Shown: positions 27,515-36,928 of the stretch, one piece after another
Numbering within the stretch: position 1 is the stretch's first letter
Layout of the letters: each line of letters starts with the position of its first letter
Source of the DNA: Flavobacterium glycines
GTDB lineage: Bacteria > Bacteroidota > Bacteroidia > Flavobacteriales > Flavobacteriaceae
Assembly: GCF_900100165.1 (NCBI RefSeq)
Contig: NZ_FNEO01000001.1
Location: 682,001-746,000, forward strand
Reading direction: 5' to 3'
DNA length: 64,000 nt
The notes under the pieces: model-generated
The model's database searches: none
Told to the model about the DNA's origin: nothing
What the model saw: the letters and a program-made list of their open reading frames with translations, nothing else
Position numbers and translations under genes: made by a program

Positions 27515-28244
27515 TTTTAAATAAGCTTAAAATTGTTTTATGATAATAAATTAAACACAGCAAACACAATAACTGAATACTGCTTAAACCGAAAAGAAAG
27601 AACACATTGGGTTTTAAAAATTCAATACAAAAACGAAATGCAAAATAAGCAATCATGAAATACCGGAAGAGCATACCGTTTTTAAGTTCTTTATCTTTTA
27701 ATTTCCATAAAAATAAAAATAAAAAGCTTACAAAAATCAATTCATACAAAGCTAATGGATGTCTTTTTAAACCATCGCCAAGGTTCATTCCCATAAAGAA
27801 GGAAGTTTTCTCCCCATAGGTAAATTCATTTATTCCGGACAGAAAGCATCCTATTCGGCCAATAAAAATCCCCAGAAGAATTGGAAAAACAAATAAATCT
27901 CCCGAAGATTGTTTTTCACCGATTATTTTTTTCGAAAGTTCTACTCCTAATAAACCTCCAAACAAACCACCCATAATGGTTTTAAAATTGAAAATAGCAA
28001 CCCATGATTCAACCGAATCCGGAAGAACAGGATTCTCCAGAAAACCCATAATTCTCGAACCTAAAAAAGCACCAAGAATTGCTCCAAGAATAATGGAAAG
28101 TCTATTGATGCCTGAAATATGATCCGTTGATTTTTTTCGAAGAAATAAATAATAGCGAAATCCCAAAAAGAAAGCCAGATATTCTAAAACCAGATGAATA
28201 TTTATTTGATATCCTAAAAAAACTGGGGCGAAAGGCAGAGTCAT
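27504..28244 (-). CDS. Lgt-like membrane protein (diacylglyceryl transferase paralogue)
   Basis: 246 residues, about six to seven helices. Lgt-type motifs remain: MGGLFGG (91-97), GRIGCFLSG (129-137) and RHPLALYE (161-168). However, the His preceding GGL in E. coli Lgt (essential His103) is Met91 here, and the usual GNxxN part is GCFLS. It therefore may not lipidate prolipoproteins. It is coupled to the tetraether-synthase-like radical SAM gene, so a different glycerolipid reaction is plausible. Confidence 0.8.
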   Translation of the reverse strand: MTLPFAPVFLGYQINIHLVLEYLAFFLGFRYYLFLRKKSTDHISGINRLSIILGAILGAFLGSRIMGFLENPVLPDSVESWVAIFNFKTIMGGLFGGLLGVELSKKIIGEKQSSGDLFVFPILLGIFIGRIGCFLSGINEFTYGEKTSFFMGMNLGDGLKRHPLALYELIFVSFLFLFLWKLKDKELKNGMLFRYFMIAYFAFRFCIEFLKPNVFFLFGLSSIQLLCLLCLIYYHKTILSLFKNAS

Positions 28245-28251
28245 TTCTTTC

Positions 28252-28911
28252 TTAATCTATCACCATCTCAGGAATATCACCTTCAATGATTAAATTCGCT
28301 TCAGTCGAAGCGATAATATGTTCAACTGATATTCCCGGAGCTCTTTCTAATAACTTAATTCCTTTTGGAGTAATTTCCATGACGGCCAGTTCGGTTACTA
28401 TTTTTTTGACGCAACCTACACCAGTTAAAGGCAAAGTACATTTTTTAAGAATTTTAGACTCTCCTTCTTTGTTGACGTGCATCATCGCCACAATGATATT
28501 TTCGGCAGAGGACACTAAATCCATCGCCCCTCCCATTCCTTTAACCATTTTACCGGGAATTTTCCAATTGGCTATATCGCCATTTTCAGCCACTTCCATA
28601 GCGCCAAGGATTGTCAAATCGACATGCTTACCGCGAATCATCCCAAAGCTCATTGCCGAATCAAAAAAACTAGCTCCGGCTAACGTGGTAATAGTTTGCT
28701 TGCCCGCATTGATAAGATCAGCGTCTTCTTCGCCCTCAAAAGGAAAAGGCCCCATGCCCAGAACGCCATTTTCGCTTTGTATTTCAACGTTTATTCCTTC
28801 AGGTATATAATTAGCCACCAGAGTAGGAATTCCTATCCCTAAATTCACAAAATAGCCGTCTTTGAGTTCCCGGGCAATTCTTTTGGCGATATCTTCTTTT
28901 GTTAAAGGCAT
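28252..28911 (-). CDS. scoB: 3-oxoacid CoA-transferase subunit B
   Basis: 219 residues. The catalytic Glu lies in SENGVLGMGPFP, with the start LTKEDIAKRIARELKDGYFVNLGIGIPT typical of beta subunits. With subunit A it moves CoA from succinyl-CoA to acetoacetate, for ketone-body or branched-chain/aromatic catabolism. It is separated from scoA by a 171-nt spacer with low-complexity repeat words, unusual for two subunits that are normally adjacent. Confidence 0.93.
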   Translation of the reverse strand: MPLTKEDIAKRIARELKDGYFVNLGIGIPTLVANYIPEGINVEIQSENGVLGMGPFPFEGEEDADLINAGKQTITTLAGASFFDSAMSFGMIRGKHVDLTILGAMEVAENGDIANWKIPGKMVKGMGGAMDLVSSAENIIVAMMHVNKEGESKILKKCTLPLTGVGCVKKIVTELAVMEITPKGIKLLERAPGISVEHIIASTEANLIIEGDIPEMVID

Positions 28912-29082
28912 AATTTTATTTTTTAAAACATATAAGTCATATAAGTTTTCTATTCAAATAGAACATTTTTTTGAACCATATAAGAAATTGAAGTTCATTT
29001 AAGTGCTATTCAAACTGAACAGTAATCCCGAAACTTCGGGACTGATCACTGAGCACTATTTCTTTTCTCTAGTTTCTTTCTT

Positions 29083-29784
29083 CTATTCTCTTTTTCGAAC
29101 CGTTCTCTTCTCAATCCGTTTTTCATATTTCTCACCCTGAAAAATACGTTGTACAAAAATTCCGGGAATGTGAATTTGATTAGGATCTAAGCTTCCGGCT
29201 TCAACCAATTCTTCCACTTCGGCAATGGTTATTTTTCCGGCACCTGCCATTACAGGATTAAAATTTCGAGCAGTTCCTTTGAAGATTAGGTTTCCTGCCG
29301 TATCGCCTTTCCAGGCTTTTACAATGGAAAAATCGGCATTGAAAGCCTGTTCCATCACATACATTTTCCCGTTGAATTCGCGGGTTTCTTTACCAATCGC
29401 TACTTCGGTTCCATATCCCGCCGGAGTATAAAAAGCCGGAATTCCTGCCTGAGCCGCACGACAGCGTTCAGCCAGAGTTCCTTGCGGAATTAATTCGACT
29501 TCCAATTCTCCCGAAAGCATCTGACGTTCAAATTCGGCGTTTTCTCCCACATAGGAAGAAGTCATTTTCCGGATTTGTCTTTTTTGCAAAAGCAATCCCA
29601 GACCAAAATCGTCCACACCGGCATTGTTTGAAATACAACTGAGATTTTTAGTTCCTTTTTGAACTAATTCGGCAATAGCGTTTTCAGGAATACCACACAA
29701 TCCGAAACCACCAAACATAATAGTTGCATTATCGTAAATACCTTCTAATGCCTCCTGAACCGAATTTACTTTTTTATTAATCAT
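29083..29784 (-). CDS. scoA: 3-oxoacid CoA-transferase subunit A
   Basis: 233 residues. The glycine-rich [15 protein letters not shown] near 21-35 and the [22 protein letters not shown] segment are standard for the alpha subunit of family I CoA-transferases. It precedes scoB on the same strand. The final residues (KRTVRKRE) are basic and partly encoded by repetitive DNA near the stop. Confidence 0.93.
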   Translation of the reverse strand: MINKKVNSVQEALEGIYDNATIMFGGFGLCGIPENAIAELVQKGTKNLSCISNNAGVDDFGLGLLLQKRQIRKMTSSYVGENAEFERQMLSGELEVELIPQGTLAERCRAAQAGIPAFYTPAGYGTEVAIGKETREFNGKMYVMEQAFNADFSIVKAWKGDTAGNLIFKGTARNFNPVMAGAGKITIAEVEELVEAGSLDPNQIHIPGIFVQRIFQGEKYEKRIEKRTVRKRE

Positions 29785-29870
29785 AAGGAATTGTAGTTTT
29801 TGATTCTTAAAAATAAGGCTTTATTTCTAAAAATAAAAAACAATATTACAATTCGAAAAAAATAAACCCT

Positions 29871-30302
29871 TTATAATTTCTTATGAAAATGATAAGCGCT
29901 AATGGTAAAATCCTCTTTGAAGTAGAGTTTATGCGCAGTAGTTCTGGCCGGACCGGAATCTAACTGAATCGAAACACAGTTATTTTCCAAAGCAATTGCT
30001 TTCAGGTGATTTAAAAGCTGGCTTGCATAACCCTTACCTCGGTATTCTTCCAATGTTGAAAGATCATCCAGATAAAGCATTTTACCACAATACAACATCG
30101 TATAGATACGATAACCGGCAATTGCAACCGTTTTATCCTTTTCCTGAATATAAAGCAAATGATAGCCTTCTTTTTGTAAATTCTGAATTTGAGAAACAAA
30201 ATTTTCTCTTTCTAACATAGGTCGTAATACAGAAATAGCTTCCCAGCAGGAAGCTATTTCTGTATCTGTAATTGCAATTTTAATTTCAGTCATGATTAAC
30301 AA
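29871..30302 (-). CDS. GNAT-family N-acetyltransferase
   Basis: 143 residues. Acetyl-CoA binding motif A reads LYLDDLSTLEEYRGKGYASQLL (around 76-97, with RGKGYA as the pyrophosphate loop). C-terminal QLDSGPARTTAHKLYFKEDF fits the fold. Substrate unknown. It sits 18 nt downstream of the PBP1A gene on the other side of its start region; both read on the minus strand, but this gene lies downstream of PBP1A. Confidence 0.9.
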   Translation of the reverse strand: MLIMTEIKIAITDTEIASCWEAISVLRPMLERENFVSQIQNLQKEGYHLLYIQEKDKTVAIAGYRIYTMLYCGKMLYLDDLSTLEEYRGKGYASQLLNHLKAIALENNCVSIQLDSGPARTTAHKLYFKEDFTISAYHFHKKL

Positions 30303-30320
30303 ATAAAATTAAAAACGGCT

Positions 30321-32624
30321 TTAAAATTCAAATTCATCTGTTGTTTGGGTTGAATCTTTTGCAACAGTATCTCTTACTTTTCTAGGTTGGTAACAATCAA
30401 CTTTTATAGAAAGATTGGCCGGACGTTCAAAATCTTCTTTGGACACTTTTAAATTCGGATCTTCATAACACAACTTCATAAAATATCCCCAAACAGGCAA
30501 AGCAGCAGTAGCTCCCTGACCGTAAGTAAGGCTTTTAAAACGTGCCGAACGGTCTTCGCAACCTACCCAAACTCCGGTTACTAAATTAGGAACCATTCCC
30601 ATAAACCATCCGTCTGATTGATTTTGTGTTGTTCCTGTTTTACCGGCAATTGGATTCTTAAACACATACGGATAACCTGTCCAACGGTTGTCACCGCTAC
30701 CTCCGTATTCCGTTCTTAATCTGGAACCCGAACCTCCTTCGGTTACACCTTCCAGTAATTTAACCACAGCAAATGCAATATCTTTATTCAATACATCATG
30801 CGATTCCGGTATTGGTTCATAAATAACTACTCCGCTTTTATCTTCAATTCTGGATAAAAACTGAGGTTTATTATACACTCCCTGATTAGCAAAAGTACTA
30901 TAAGCAGCTACCATTTCTTCAACCGTAATATCAACTGCTCCAAGCGCAATAGAAGGCTGAGCCGGTATACTAGTTTTAACTCCTAATTTATGAGTTAATT
31001 TAATAACCGCTTCCGGACCTACTTTATCAATTAATTTAGCCGAAACGGTATTGATCGAATTAGCCAATGCTTTTTTCAAAGTTACCATTCCAAGGTAAGT
31101 ATTGTTTGAGTTTTTTGGCGTCCAGGTTTCGGTCACGTGATGACGTCCAACAGGAATTGTAAATGGTGCATCAATGATGGTATCACAAGGTGACATGTTC
31201 AATTGTTCGATTGCAGTTGCATAAACAAAAGGTTTAAAAGTAGAGCCTACCTGTCTTGCTCCCTGAGCTACGTGATCGTATTGAAAATACTTATAGTTAA
31301 TACCTCCCACCCAGGCTTTAATATGTCCTGTTTGAGGTTCCATTGCCATTAATCCAGATTGCAGGAAGTGTTTGTAATAACGAATAGAATCCAGAGGTGT
31401 CATAATAGTATCTCTTTCCCCTTTCCAGGTAAACACAGTCATTGGCACTTTTTTATTAAAAGATTCAATGATTTCCTCATCGGTTTTTTCCATCGATTTC
31501 AGAATAAACCAACGGTTAGAAGCCTTCATTGCCTGCTTTAAAATACGATTGGTTTCTTTTTCGGTAATATTTACAAAAGGTGCATTTTTATTGTCTTTTT
31601 GTTCAATAAAAAATTGTTCCTGTAAATTAGCCATGTGTGCAGCCACAGCTTCTTCGGCATGTAGTTGCATTCTGGAATCAATCGTAGTGTAAATCTTTAA
31701 TCCGTCTTTGTAAATGTCATAGTCTGATCCATCCGGTTTTTTATTCGTTTCAGCCCATTTTTTCATGTATTCTCTCAAATACTCTCTAAAATAAGTTGCT
31801 GTTCCTTCACGGTGGCTTTCTAATTTAAATTTCAACTTGATTGGTAAAGCCTGTAATTTTTCTTTCTGAGCTTCAGTAATCATATGTGATTTTTCCATTT
31901 GCGCAAGCACCACATTTCTGCGGTTTTTTACACCAACAGGATTTCTTACCGGATTATACAAACCTGAATTTTTAAACATTCCCACTAACATTGCCGATTC
32001 ATCTACGGTTAATTCTTTAGGTGTTTTTGAGAAATAGGTTTGTGAAGCCGAACTTACTCCAACAGCATAATTTCCAAAATCATACACATTGCAATACATA
32101 GCAAGAATCTCATTCTTAGTATATTGTCTTTCTAACCTTATAGCAATAATCCATTCTTTAGCCTTTTGAACAATACGAAACGGTAAAAATTTAGAACCTT
32201 CACCGTGGAATAATTGTTTGGCTAATTGTTGGGTCAATGTACTTGCACCTCCATTAGTTCCTAAACTCAAAATGGCTCTCAAAGTCCCTCTTCCATCAAT
32301 ACCTGAATGTTCATAAAAACGCTCATCTTCGGTTGCTACTAAAGCATCTACAAGATTTTTTGGTAAATCAGAATATTTTAATTGGGAACGGTTTACCTGA
32401 AAATATTTTCCAATTACTACTCCATCAGAAGAAATAATTTCGGTAGCTAAATTGGAATCCGGATTTTCCAAGTCTTCAAAAGAAGGCATGGAACCAAAAA
32501 GTCCCCAGGAAGCAAATAGGAAAAAAAGAAAAACTCCTCCTAATCCATAAAAGAAAAACTTCCAGAATTTTTTTGCATAATACTTTACATCGTGTTCTGC
32601 ATTATTTGTCTTTTTAACTGCCAT
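30321..32624 (-). CDS. Bifunctional penicillin-binding protein 1A
   Basis: 767 residues. One signal-anchor helix (24-44) precedes a GT51 glycosyltransferase with Glu99 in ATEDERFYEHSGID and STLTQQLAKQL. The transpeptidase domain has SxxK in GSTFKPFVYA, SxN in the NSINTVSAKL region, and KTGTTQNQSDGWFMG. It polymerises and crosslinks peptidoglycan. It lies just downstream of gldH, a gene order seen in flavobacteria. Confidence 0.96.
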   Translation of the reverse strand: MAVKKTNNAEHDVKYYAKKFWKFFFYGLGGVFLFFLFASWGLFGSMPSFEDLENPDSNLATEIISSDGVVIGKYFQVNRSQLKYSDLPKNLVDALVATEDERFYEHSGIDGRGTLRAILSLGTNGGASTLTQQLAKQLFHGEGSKFLPFRIVQKAKEWIIAIRLERQYTKNEILAMYCNVYDFGNYAVGVSSASQTYFSKTPKELTVDESAMLVGMFKNSGLYNPVRNPVGVKNRRNVVLAQMEKSHMITEAQKEKLQALPIKLKFKLESHREGTATYFREYLREYMKKWAETNKKPDGSDYDIYKDGLKIYTTIDSRMQLHAEEAVAAHMANLQEQFFIEQKDNKNAPFVNITEKETNRILKQAMKASNRWFILKSMEKTDEEIIESFNKKVPMTVFTWKGERDTIMTPLDSIRYYKHFLQSGLMAMEPQTGHIKAWVGGINYKYFQYDHVAQGARQVGSTFKPFVYATAIEQLNMSPCDTIIDAPFTIPVGRHHVTETWTPKNSNNTYLGMVTLKKALANSINTVSAKLIDKVGPEAVIKLTHKLGVKTSIPAQPSIALGAVDITVEEMVAAYSTFANQGVYNKPQFLSRIEDKSGVVIYEPIPESHDVLNKDIAFAVVKLLEGVTEGGSGSRLRTEYGGSGDNRWTGYPYVFKNPIAGKTGTTQNQSDGWFMGMVPNLVTGVWVGCEDRSARFKSLTYGQGATAALPVWGYFMKLCYEDPNLKVSKEDFERPANLSIKVDCYQPRKVRDTVAKDSTQTTDEFEF

Positions 32625-32633
32625 AACTATTTT

Positions 32634-33113
32634 TTATTCTTTTTTTTCAATTCTTAAACCAACTTCTGTAATACCCTCTAATTGAGTAACTCCGGGAACT
32701 TTACCTCCTTCTCTAACAGCTTGTTTGATGTTGAGTTTGTATTTTCCTCTAAATTTTACATTCTCTTTATAATACAATTTACTTTCTTTAATATCGGTAA
32801 ATCCATCACCCAAAAGTGTTCCATCCGGTGCTGCCATTTGATATTCCAGCGTATCTACTTTGGTATAACCATTCGGTTTTTCTAAAGTTACAATCAAAAA
32901 AAGATTGTTAAAAGGATAATTATTATTGTCCCTGATATTTATAAAAAGATCGTACTTTTTAGCAGAATCCAATTCTGGCAAGTTGAAAGAAACAACACTA
33001 TCCTTATGCCATCCACTACCAACAGATTTGTATTCATCAAAAACCCTTTTTTTATCACAAGAAAAAAAGAGCATGCTCACTAAAAGTATTAAAACGCTAT
33101 TTTTTAGCCTCAT
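32634..33113 (-). CDS. gldH: Gliding motility lipoprotein GldH
   Basis: 159 residues. A lipoprotein signal ends at Cys19 (SMLFFSC). The mature domain with NIRDNNNYPFNNLFLIVTLEKPNG and a DTLEYQMAAPDG motif matches GldH, a lipoprotein needed for flavobacterial gliding and linked to type IX secretion. It overlaps the ricT stop by 17 nt, and PBP1A follows 9 nt later. Confidence 0.93.
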   Translation of the reverse strand: MRLKNSVLILLVSMLFFSCDKKRVFDEYKSVGSGWHKDSVVSFNLPELDSAKKYDLFINIRDNNNYPFNNLFLIVTLEKPNGYTKVDTLEYQMAAPDGTLLGDGFTDIKESKLYYKENVKFRGKYKLNIKQAVREGGKVPGVTQLEGITEVGLRIEKKE

Positions 33114-34407
33114 TTTTTTTAATAATTATAGGTTTTCTGGGTCCTTTAGACTTTTTCTCAGAAGCTGGTTTTTGCTCATTTGGAGCAGTTTGAGCTGGCT
33201 GAGCAGGTTTATTTGATTGTTTATTTTTATTCGATGGCTTTTTAGCAGTTGGAGCAGCAGCCACTGAATTTTCAACTGCTTTTTTAGGCTTTTTATTGTG
33301 TCTTTTACTCTTTTTTGGCTGGTCAAAACGAGTTAAACTCTCCTGCCCCATCGCATTATTAAAGTCTTTTTCAACTTCCTGGGTTACCTCAATAGCATAA
33401 TCTTCAAGCGAAGCTACTTTCTTTTTCTGCTTATTTTCGGCTATAATTTCCTTAACCTTATCAATTTTTAATACATGCCAATTGGCAAAATTGTTCGTAT
33501 AGGCAAACCACATCAAACCTTTAAAAATATCCTGTTTTTGACAAACGGCATCCCCTTTTTCGGTAATTAATTTGGTTTCAAATTCAGGAAATCCTTTCAG
33601 GGCATCCATGTAAGTATCTAATTCATAGTTCAAGCAACATTTTAATTTACCACACTGACCCGCTAATTTTTGCGGATTCAGAGACAATTGTTGGTAACGT
33701 GCTGCTGAAGTATTTACACTTCTGAAATCAGTTAACCAGGTGGAACAGCATAATTCGCGTCCGCAGGAACCAATTCCTCCTAAACGGGCCGCTTCCTGAC
33801 GGAAACCTACCTGCTTCATTTCAATTCGGGTGCTGAATTCCTTAGCAAAATCTTTAATCAACTGTCTGAAATCCACACGGTCATTAGCAGTATAATAAAA
33901 CGTAGCTTTTGAACCATCTCCCTGAAATTCAATGTCAGAAATTTTCATTTCCAGCTTTTGTACAATGGCTAATTCTCGTGCACGAACTTTCATTGGTTCT
34001 TCTTTACTTCGGGCAGCAGTCCAAATATCGATGTCTTTTTGAGAAGCTTTTCGGTAAATTTTTGGAATATCATTCGCATCAGGATTAATACCTTTTTTCT
34101 TCATTTGGATACGAACCAATTCCCCTGTAAGAGTTACAATACCAATATCATGACCGGGAGAAGCTACTGTAGCTACTATATCCCCCATACTTAAAGTCAA
34201 TTTTTCAGTATTGCGGTAAAACTCTTTTCTACCATTTTTAAAACGGACTTCAACACAATTAAAAGGGGCTTCGCCATTAGGCAAACTCATATTAGAAAGC
34301 CAATCGAAAACCGTTAATTTGTTGCAGCTATCAGTGCCACAAGTACCATTATTTTTACAACCTTTAGGTGCGCTACCATCAGAGGTTGAACAACTTGCAC
34401 ATGCCAT
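33097..34407 (-). CDS. ricT: PSP1-domain protein RicT
   Basis: 436 residues. A Cys-rich N-terminus (CASC, CKNNGTC, CNKL) precedes the PSP1 domain, with the cysteine signature GIGSCGRELCCSTWL and CGKLKCCLNYEL. The last 90 residues are a Lys/Pro/Ala-rich low-complexity tail. RicT (YaaT) binds Fe-S clusters with partners in Bacillus; in flavobacteria it is regularly found upstream of gldH. Its role here is unknown. Confidence 0.93.
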   Translation of the reverse strand: MACASCSTSDGSAPKGCKNNGTCGTDSCNKLTVFDWLSNMSLPNGEAPFNCVEVRFKNGRKEFYRNTEKLTLSMGDIVATVASPGHDIGIVTLTGELVRIQMKKKGINPDANDIPKIYRKASQKDIDIWTAARSKEEPMKVRARELAIVQKLEMKISDIEFQGDGSKATFYYTANDRVDFRQLIKDFAKEFSTRIEMKQVGFRQEAARLGGIGSCGRELCCSTWLTDFRSVNTSAARYQQLSLNPQKLAGQCGKLKCCLNYELDTYMDALKGFPEFETKLITEKGDAVCQKQDIFKGLMWFAYTNNFANWHVLKIDKVKEIIAENKQKKKVASLEDYAIEVTQEVEKDFNNAMGQESLTRFDQPKKSKRHNKKPKKAVENSVAAAPTAKKPSNKNKQSNKPAQPAQTAPNEQKPASEKKSKGPRKPIIIKKNEAKK

Positions 34408-34535
34408 AATTTTATATGTAGTGTTGCGACTTGCGCAACTTAAGTTCTTAAAACGTTGAATCGGTAAAGATAGTATATTTTAAGTTTACCTCACAACCGT
34501 TAAAAATGCCTTTAGCTCTTAATTTTTTATTAAAA

Positions 34536-34566
34536 AAAACCATTACAATTAAAATGTAATGGTTTA
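34536..34566. terminator. Hairpin between ricT and the S41 protease
   Basis: AAACCATTACA and TGTAATGGTTT form an 11-bp stem with an A-run on the left, so the T-run is on the minus strand. The minus-strand ricT operon starts below it and the minus-strand protease ends at 34668 above it, so it probably ends the protease transcript. Confidence 0.65.
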
Positions 34567-34667
34567 AAATTGAATATTTTAATACTTACTTTCTAAGTTT
34601 CATTAACTGAAATAATTTTAAATTACTAGCTTTTGCTACCAATTCAAAACTTTCGTTTTAGTTATTC

Positions 34668-36161
34668 TTATTCTTTTAAACTTTTAAAATCTTGAATATA
34701 TAATCCTTTGGCTGTATTTGTAGGATTGAATGCCGCAAGATTGTCATTTCTAAAAGATATTGCGCTTTTAGCACTTTGGTTATTAGTCCGTAAAGTTTGC
34801 CCGGTAATTAGTTCAAGAGCCTTTTTTAAATATGGGTCTTTTACGTTTCCAAATTCTACCAGATTTGAAAAAGTATCGTATGGATTAATTTCATAATTAG
34901 GTGTTATTTTTGACGGATTTACATCTTTGTCTTTATTGTAATAGGCAAAAGTAATAGGTTGCAATTGCCATTGGTGTTTGGTACTTCTATTAGCGTATGA
35001 GGCATAATCGTAAGCAGGAGAGTCATATAAGGTTATCGATCCTACAAATTTACCAACTGTATCATCGCCTATCGTAACCACGTCAATGTATTTTTTTAAA
35101 CATTGAATGGTGAGTTCACTAGCAGAAGCCGTTTCAAAACTAACTAGGACATATATTTTAGTTAAAGAAAGACTATTTACACTTTCTTCACTCTGAAAAG
35201 TGGGTTCGTTATCTACTAAGTTGTAAATTTTAACTTTATCTGAAAGGTATTCAAAACCATCATCGCTATTATGTTTATCATTAAAATCTAAATAGATATA
35301 AGGCTTATTTGTATTACTTCCGTTAATCATTTGTGCCAATGCAATTGCAGTTTCTAATGAGCCACCACCATTATATCTTAAATCTAAAACTAATTCATTA
35401 ATTCCATCCAATTTCATTTTAGCGAAAGCTGCATTAAGTTCATCATTATAATCTGCTTTGAAACCATTAAACACTAAATAGCCTATGTTTTTACTGCCAT
35501 ATACTTTCTTTTCGTAATAAGCAATAGGGTTTTCGTCAATATCAAGTTGGGAAACAGTTACAGTAGTCGCTTTATCGGTGGTTACCATAGCAGTACTTGT
35601 AAATCCCACACTTGCAGCCAAAGTAAGGGTTACTTGTGTGTCTTCTAACTGATTATAATTGCTTGCCGTAAGTTGACTTCCATTTATTTTTGTAACAACG
35701 TCACCTCTTTTCAATCCTGCTAAAGCAGCAGGTGAACCAGGTACGATATAATTTATTAAGGCTACTAAATTTACATTATTAGCATCTTTAGGGTAAAGAC
35801 CATAATTAAAACCACCACTTTTTTGGACTTCGGCAATTTTTGAAGCGCTCACAACTTCATTGCTGTTTTCAATCCAAGAAAATTTATCAATCGTTCCTCT
35901 TTGATAAAGAAGCGAATAAAAAAGAGCATCAGGAGTCTTACCGTTAATAAAATTAGCATAGTTATTGTTGGAAGTAATTTTGCTATCAGATAAATTAGAA
36001 ACTTTGGATTGCCAATAATACCAGGAATTCATTGCTTTCCAAACAAAATCATTTATCACATCTGGCGTGGTGGTGGTGGTTTCATTAGAATCAGAATCCT
36101 TACTGCAAGAAGTAAAAACCAATCCCACAAGCAACGTTAAAAGGACATATTTTAATTTCAT
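34668..36161 (-). CDS. S41-family (tail-specific) protease lipoprotein with PDZ domain
   Basis: 497 residues. A lipoprotein signal ends at Cys19 (LVFTSC), followed by a Ser/Thr-rich linker. A PDZ domain (GSPAALAGLKRGDVVTKING near 150-170) precedes the S41 core with LDLRYNGGGS and the catalytic Ser in SFETASASELTIQ. It should be a membrane-tethered C-terminal-processing-type peptidase on the cell surface or in the periplasm. It is divergent from a small lipoprotein gene at 36214. Confidence 0.92.
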   Translation of the reverse strand: MKLKYVLLTLLVGLVFTSCSKDSDSNETTTTTPDVINDFVWKAMNSWYYWQSKVSNLSDSKITSNNNYANFINGKTPDALFYSLLYQRGTIDKFSWIENSNEVVSASKIAEVQKSGGFNYGLYPKDANNVNLVALINYIVPGSPAALAGLKRGDVVTKINGSQLTASNYNQLEDTQVTLTLAASVGFTSTAMVTTDKATTVTVSQLDIDENPIAYYEKKVYGSKNIGYLVFNGFKADYNDELNAAFAKMKLDGINELVLDLRYNGGGSLETAIALAQMINGSNTNKPYIYLDFNDKHNSDDGFEYLSDKVKIYNLVDNEPTFQSEESVNSLSLTKIYVLVSFETASASELTIQCLKKYIDVVTIGDDTVGKFVGSITLYDSPAYDYASYANRSTKHQWQLQPITFAYYNKDKDVNPSKITPNYEINPYDTFSNLVEFGNVKDPYLKKALELITGQTLRTNNQSAKSAISFRNDNLAAFNPTNTAKGLYIQDFKSLKE

Positions 36162-36213
36162 TATAATTCAATTGTTTAAATTAGCATTTGTAGCTATTAA
36201 AAACTCTAAAATT

Positions 36214-36594
36214 ATGAAAATTATTACATCAAAAACCATCTATATTTTACTTTCATTCGGATGTTTCTTTCTGTCATCCTGTTCCAAACAACTTTTAGAC
36301 ATCAAAAACCAAACCTATAAAAGCTATAATAGGAATACTGAAAAAGGATATATCGTTAGTTTTGAACTAAATAATAGCGCAATAATTCCAAAATCGATTG
36401 TGATAAACGGAATTGTTCAAAATATATCTATGGAAAACAAAATGGGCACTACCTATCAAGTAAATGTGATTGCTCAAACCACTTTAATTCATAACTACCA
36501 AGTAAAATTAGAGGAAAAAGAAAACGGAATTTATTTTGAAAAAGATTCGCAACTATTTTTTCAAGCTGTTAAATTTAAATTAATTGAGCAGTAA
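36214..36594 (+). CDS. Small lipoprotein, hypothetical (126 aa)
   Basis: The ATG at 36214 is chosen because it directly starts a lipoprotein signal (KIITSKTIYILLSFGCFFLS) with lipobox SSC; upstream in-frame ATGs overlap the divergent protease gene. The mature domain is beta-rich and not recognised. A terminator follows at 36642. Confidence 0.75.
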   Translation: MKIITSKTIYILLSFGCFFLSSCSKQLLDIKNQTYKSYNRNTEKGYIVSFELNNSAIIPKSIVINGIVQNISMENKMGTTYQVNVIAQTTLIHNYQVKLEEKENGIYFEKDSQLFFQAVKFKLIEQ

Positions 36595-36641
36595 CATTTA
36601 TATTCATTTGATTTAATTCAAAAAGCTAAAATTTACAATAA

Positions 36642-36676
36642 AAAATCCTGTTTCGAAATATTCAAAACAGGATTTT
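36642..36676. terminator. Hairpin between converging small lipoprotein and ferredoxin genes
   Basis: AAAATCCTGTTT (36642-36653) pairs with AAACAGGATTTT (36665-36676). It can work in both directions for the convergent genes. Confidence 0.8.
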
Positions 36677-36697
36677 AGTATTTAGAAAACAATATTT

Positions 36698-36928
36698 TTA
36701 AGTTTCTTTCACCGAAATTATCTTTACAGGACAAGCTTTGGCAGCCAATTCAACACTTTCGGCAATACTGTGATCATGCGATTTTAAGGTAAAAAAACCT
36801 TTGGCATTTTGCGAATGCAATAAAACTGATTTACCGTCTTTTTTAGACATTTGAAACTGTAATGGAGCCATTTCAACACAATAATTACAACCAATACATT
36901 TATCTCTTTGTAAGGTAACTATAACCAT
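36698..36928 (-). CDS. Ferredoxin-like 4Fe-4S protein
   Basis: 76 residues. CIGCNYC at the N-terminus and CPVK near the C-terminus give the four ligands of a single [4Fe-4S] cluster. It begins directly where trhP ends (shared nucleotide 36928), so it is translationally coupled to it. A natural role is electron supply to the U32 hydroxylase TrhP; that is inferred from coupling. Confidence 0.9.
   Translation of the reverse strand: MVIVTLQRDKCIGCNYCVEMAPLQFQMSKKDGKSVLLHSQNAKGFFTLKSHDHSIAESVELAAKACPVKIISVKET

Noticed and set aside
28286..28810. A 174-codon plus-strand ORF opposite scoB
   Set aside because: Antisense shadow of a conserved CoA-transferase subunit; its translation has no coherent domain.
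36067..36213. N-terminal extension of the small lipoprotein at 36214
   Set aside because: The extension overlaps the divergent S41 protease start and would mask an excellent lipoprotein signal beginning at 36214.
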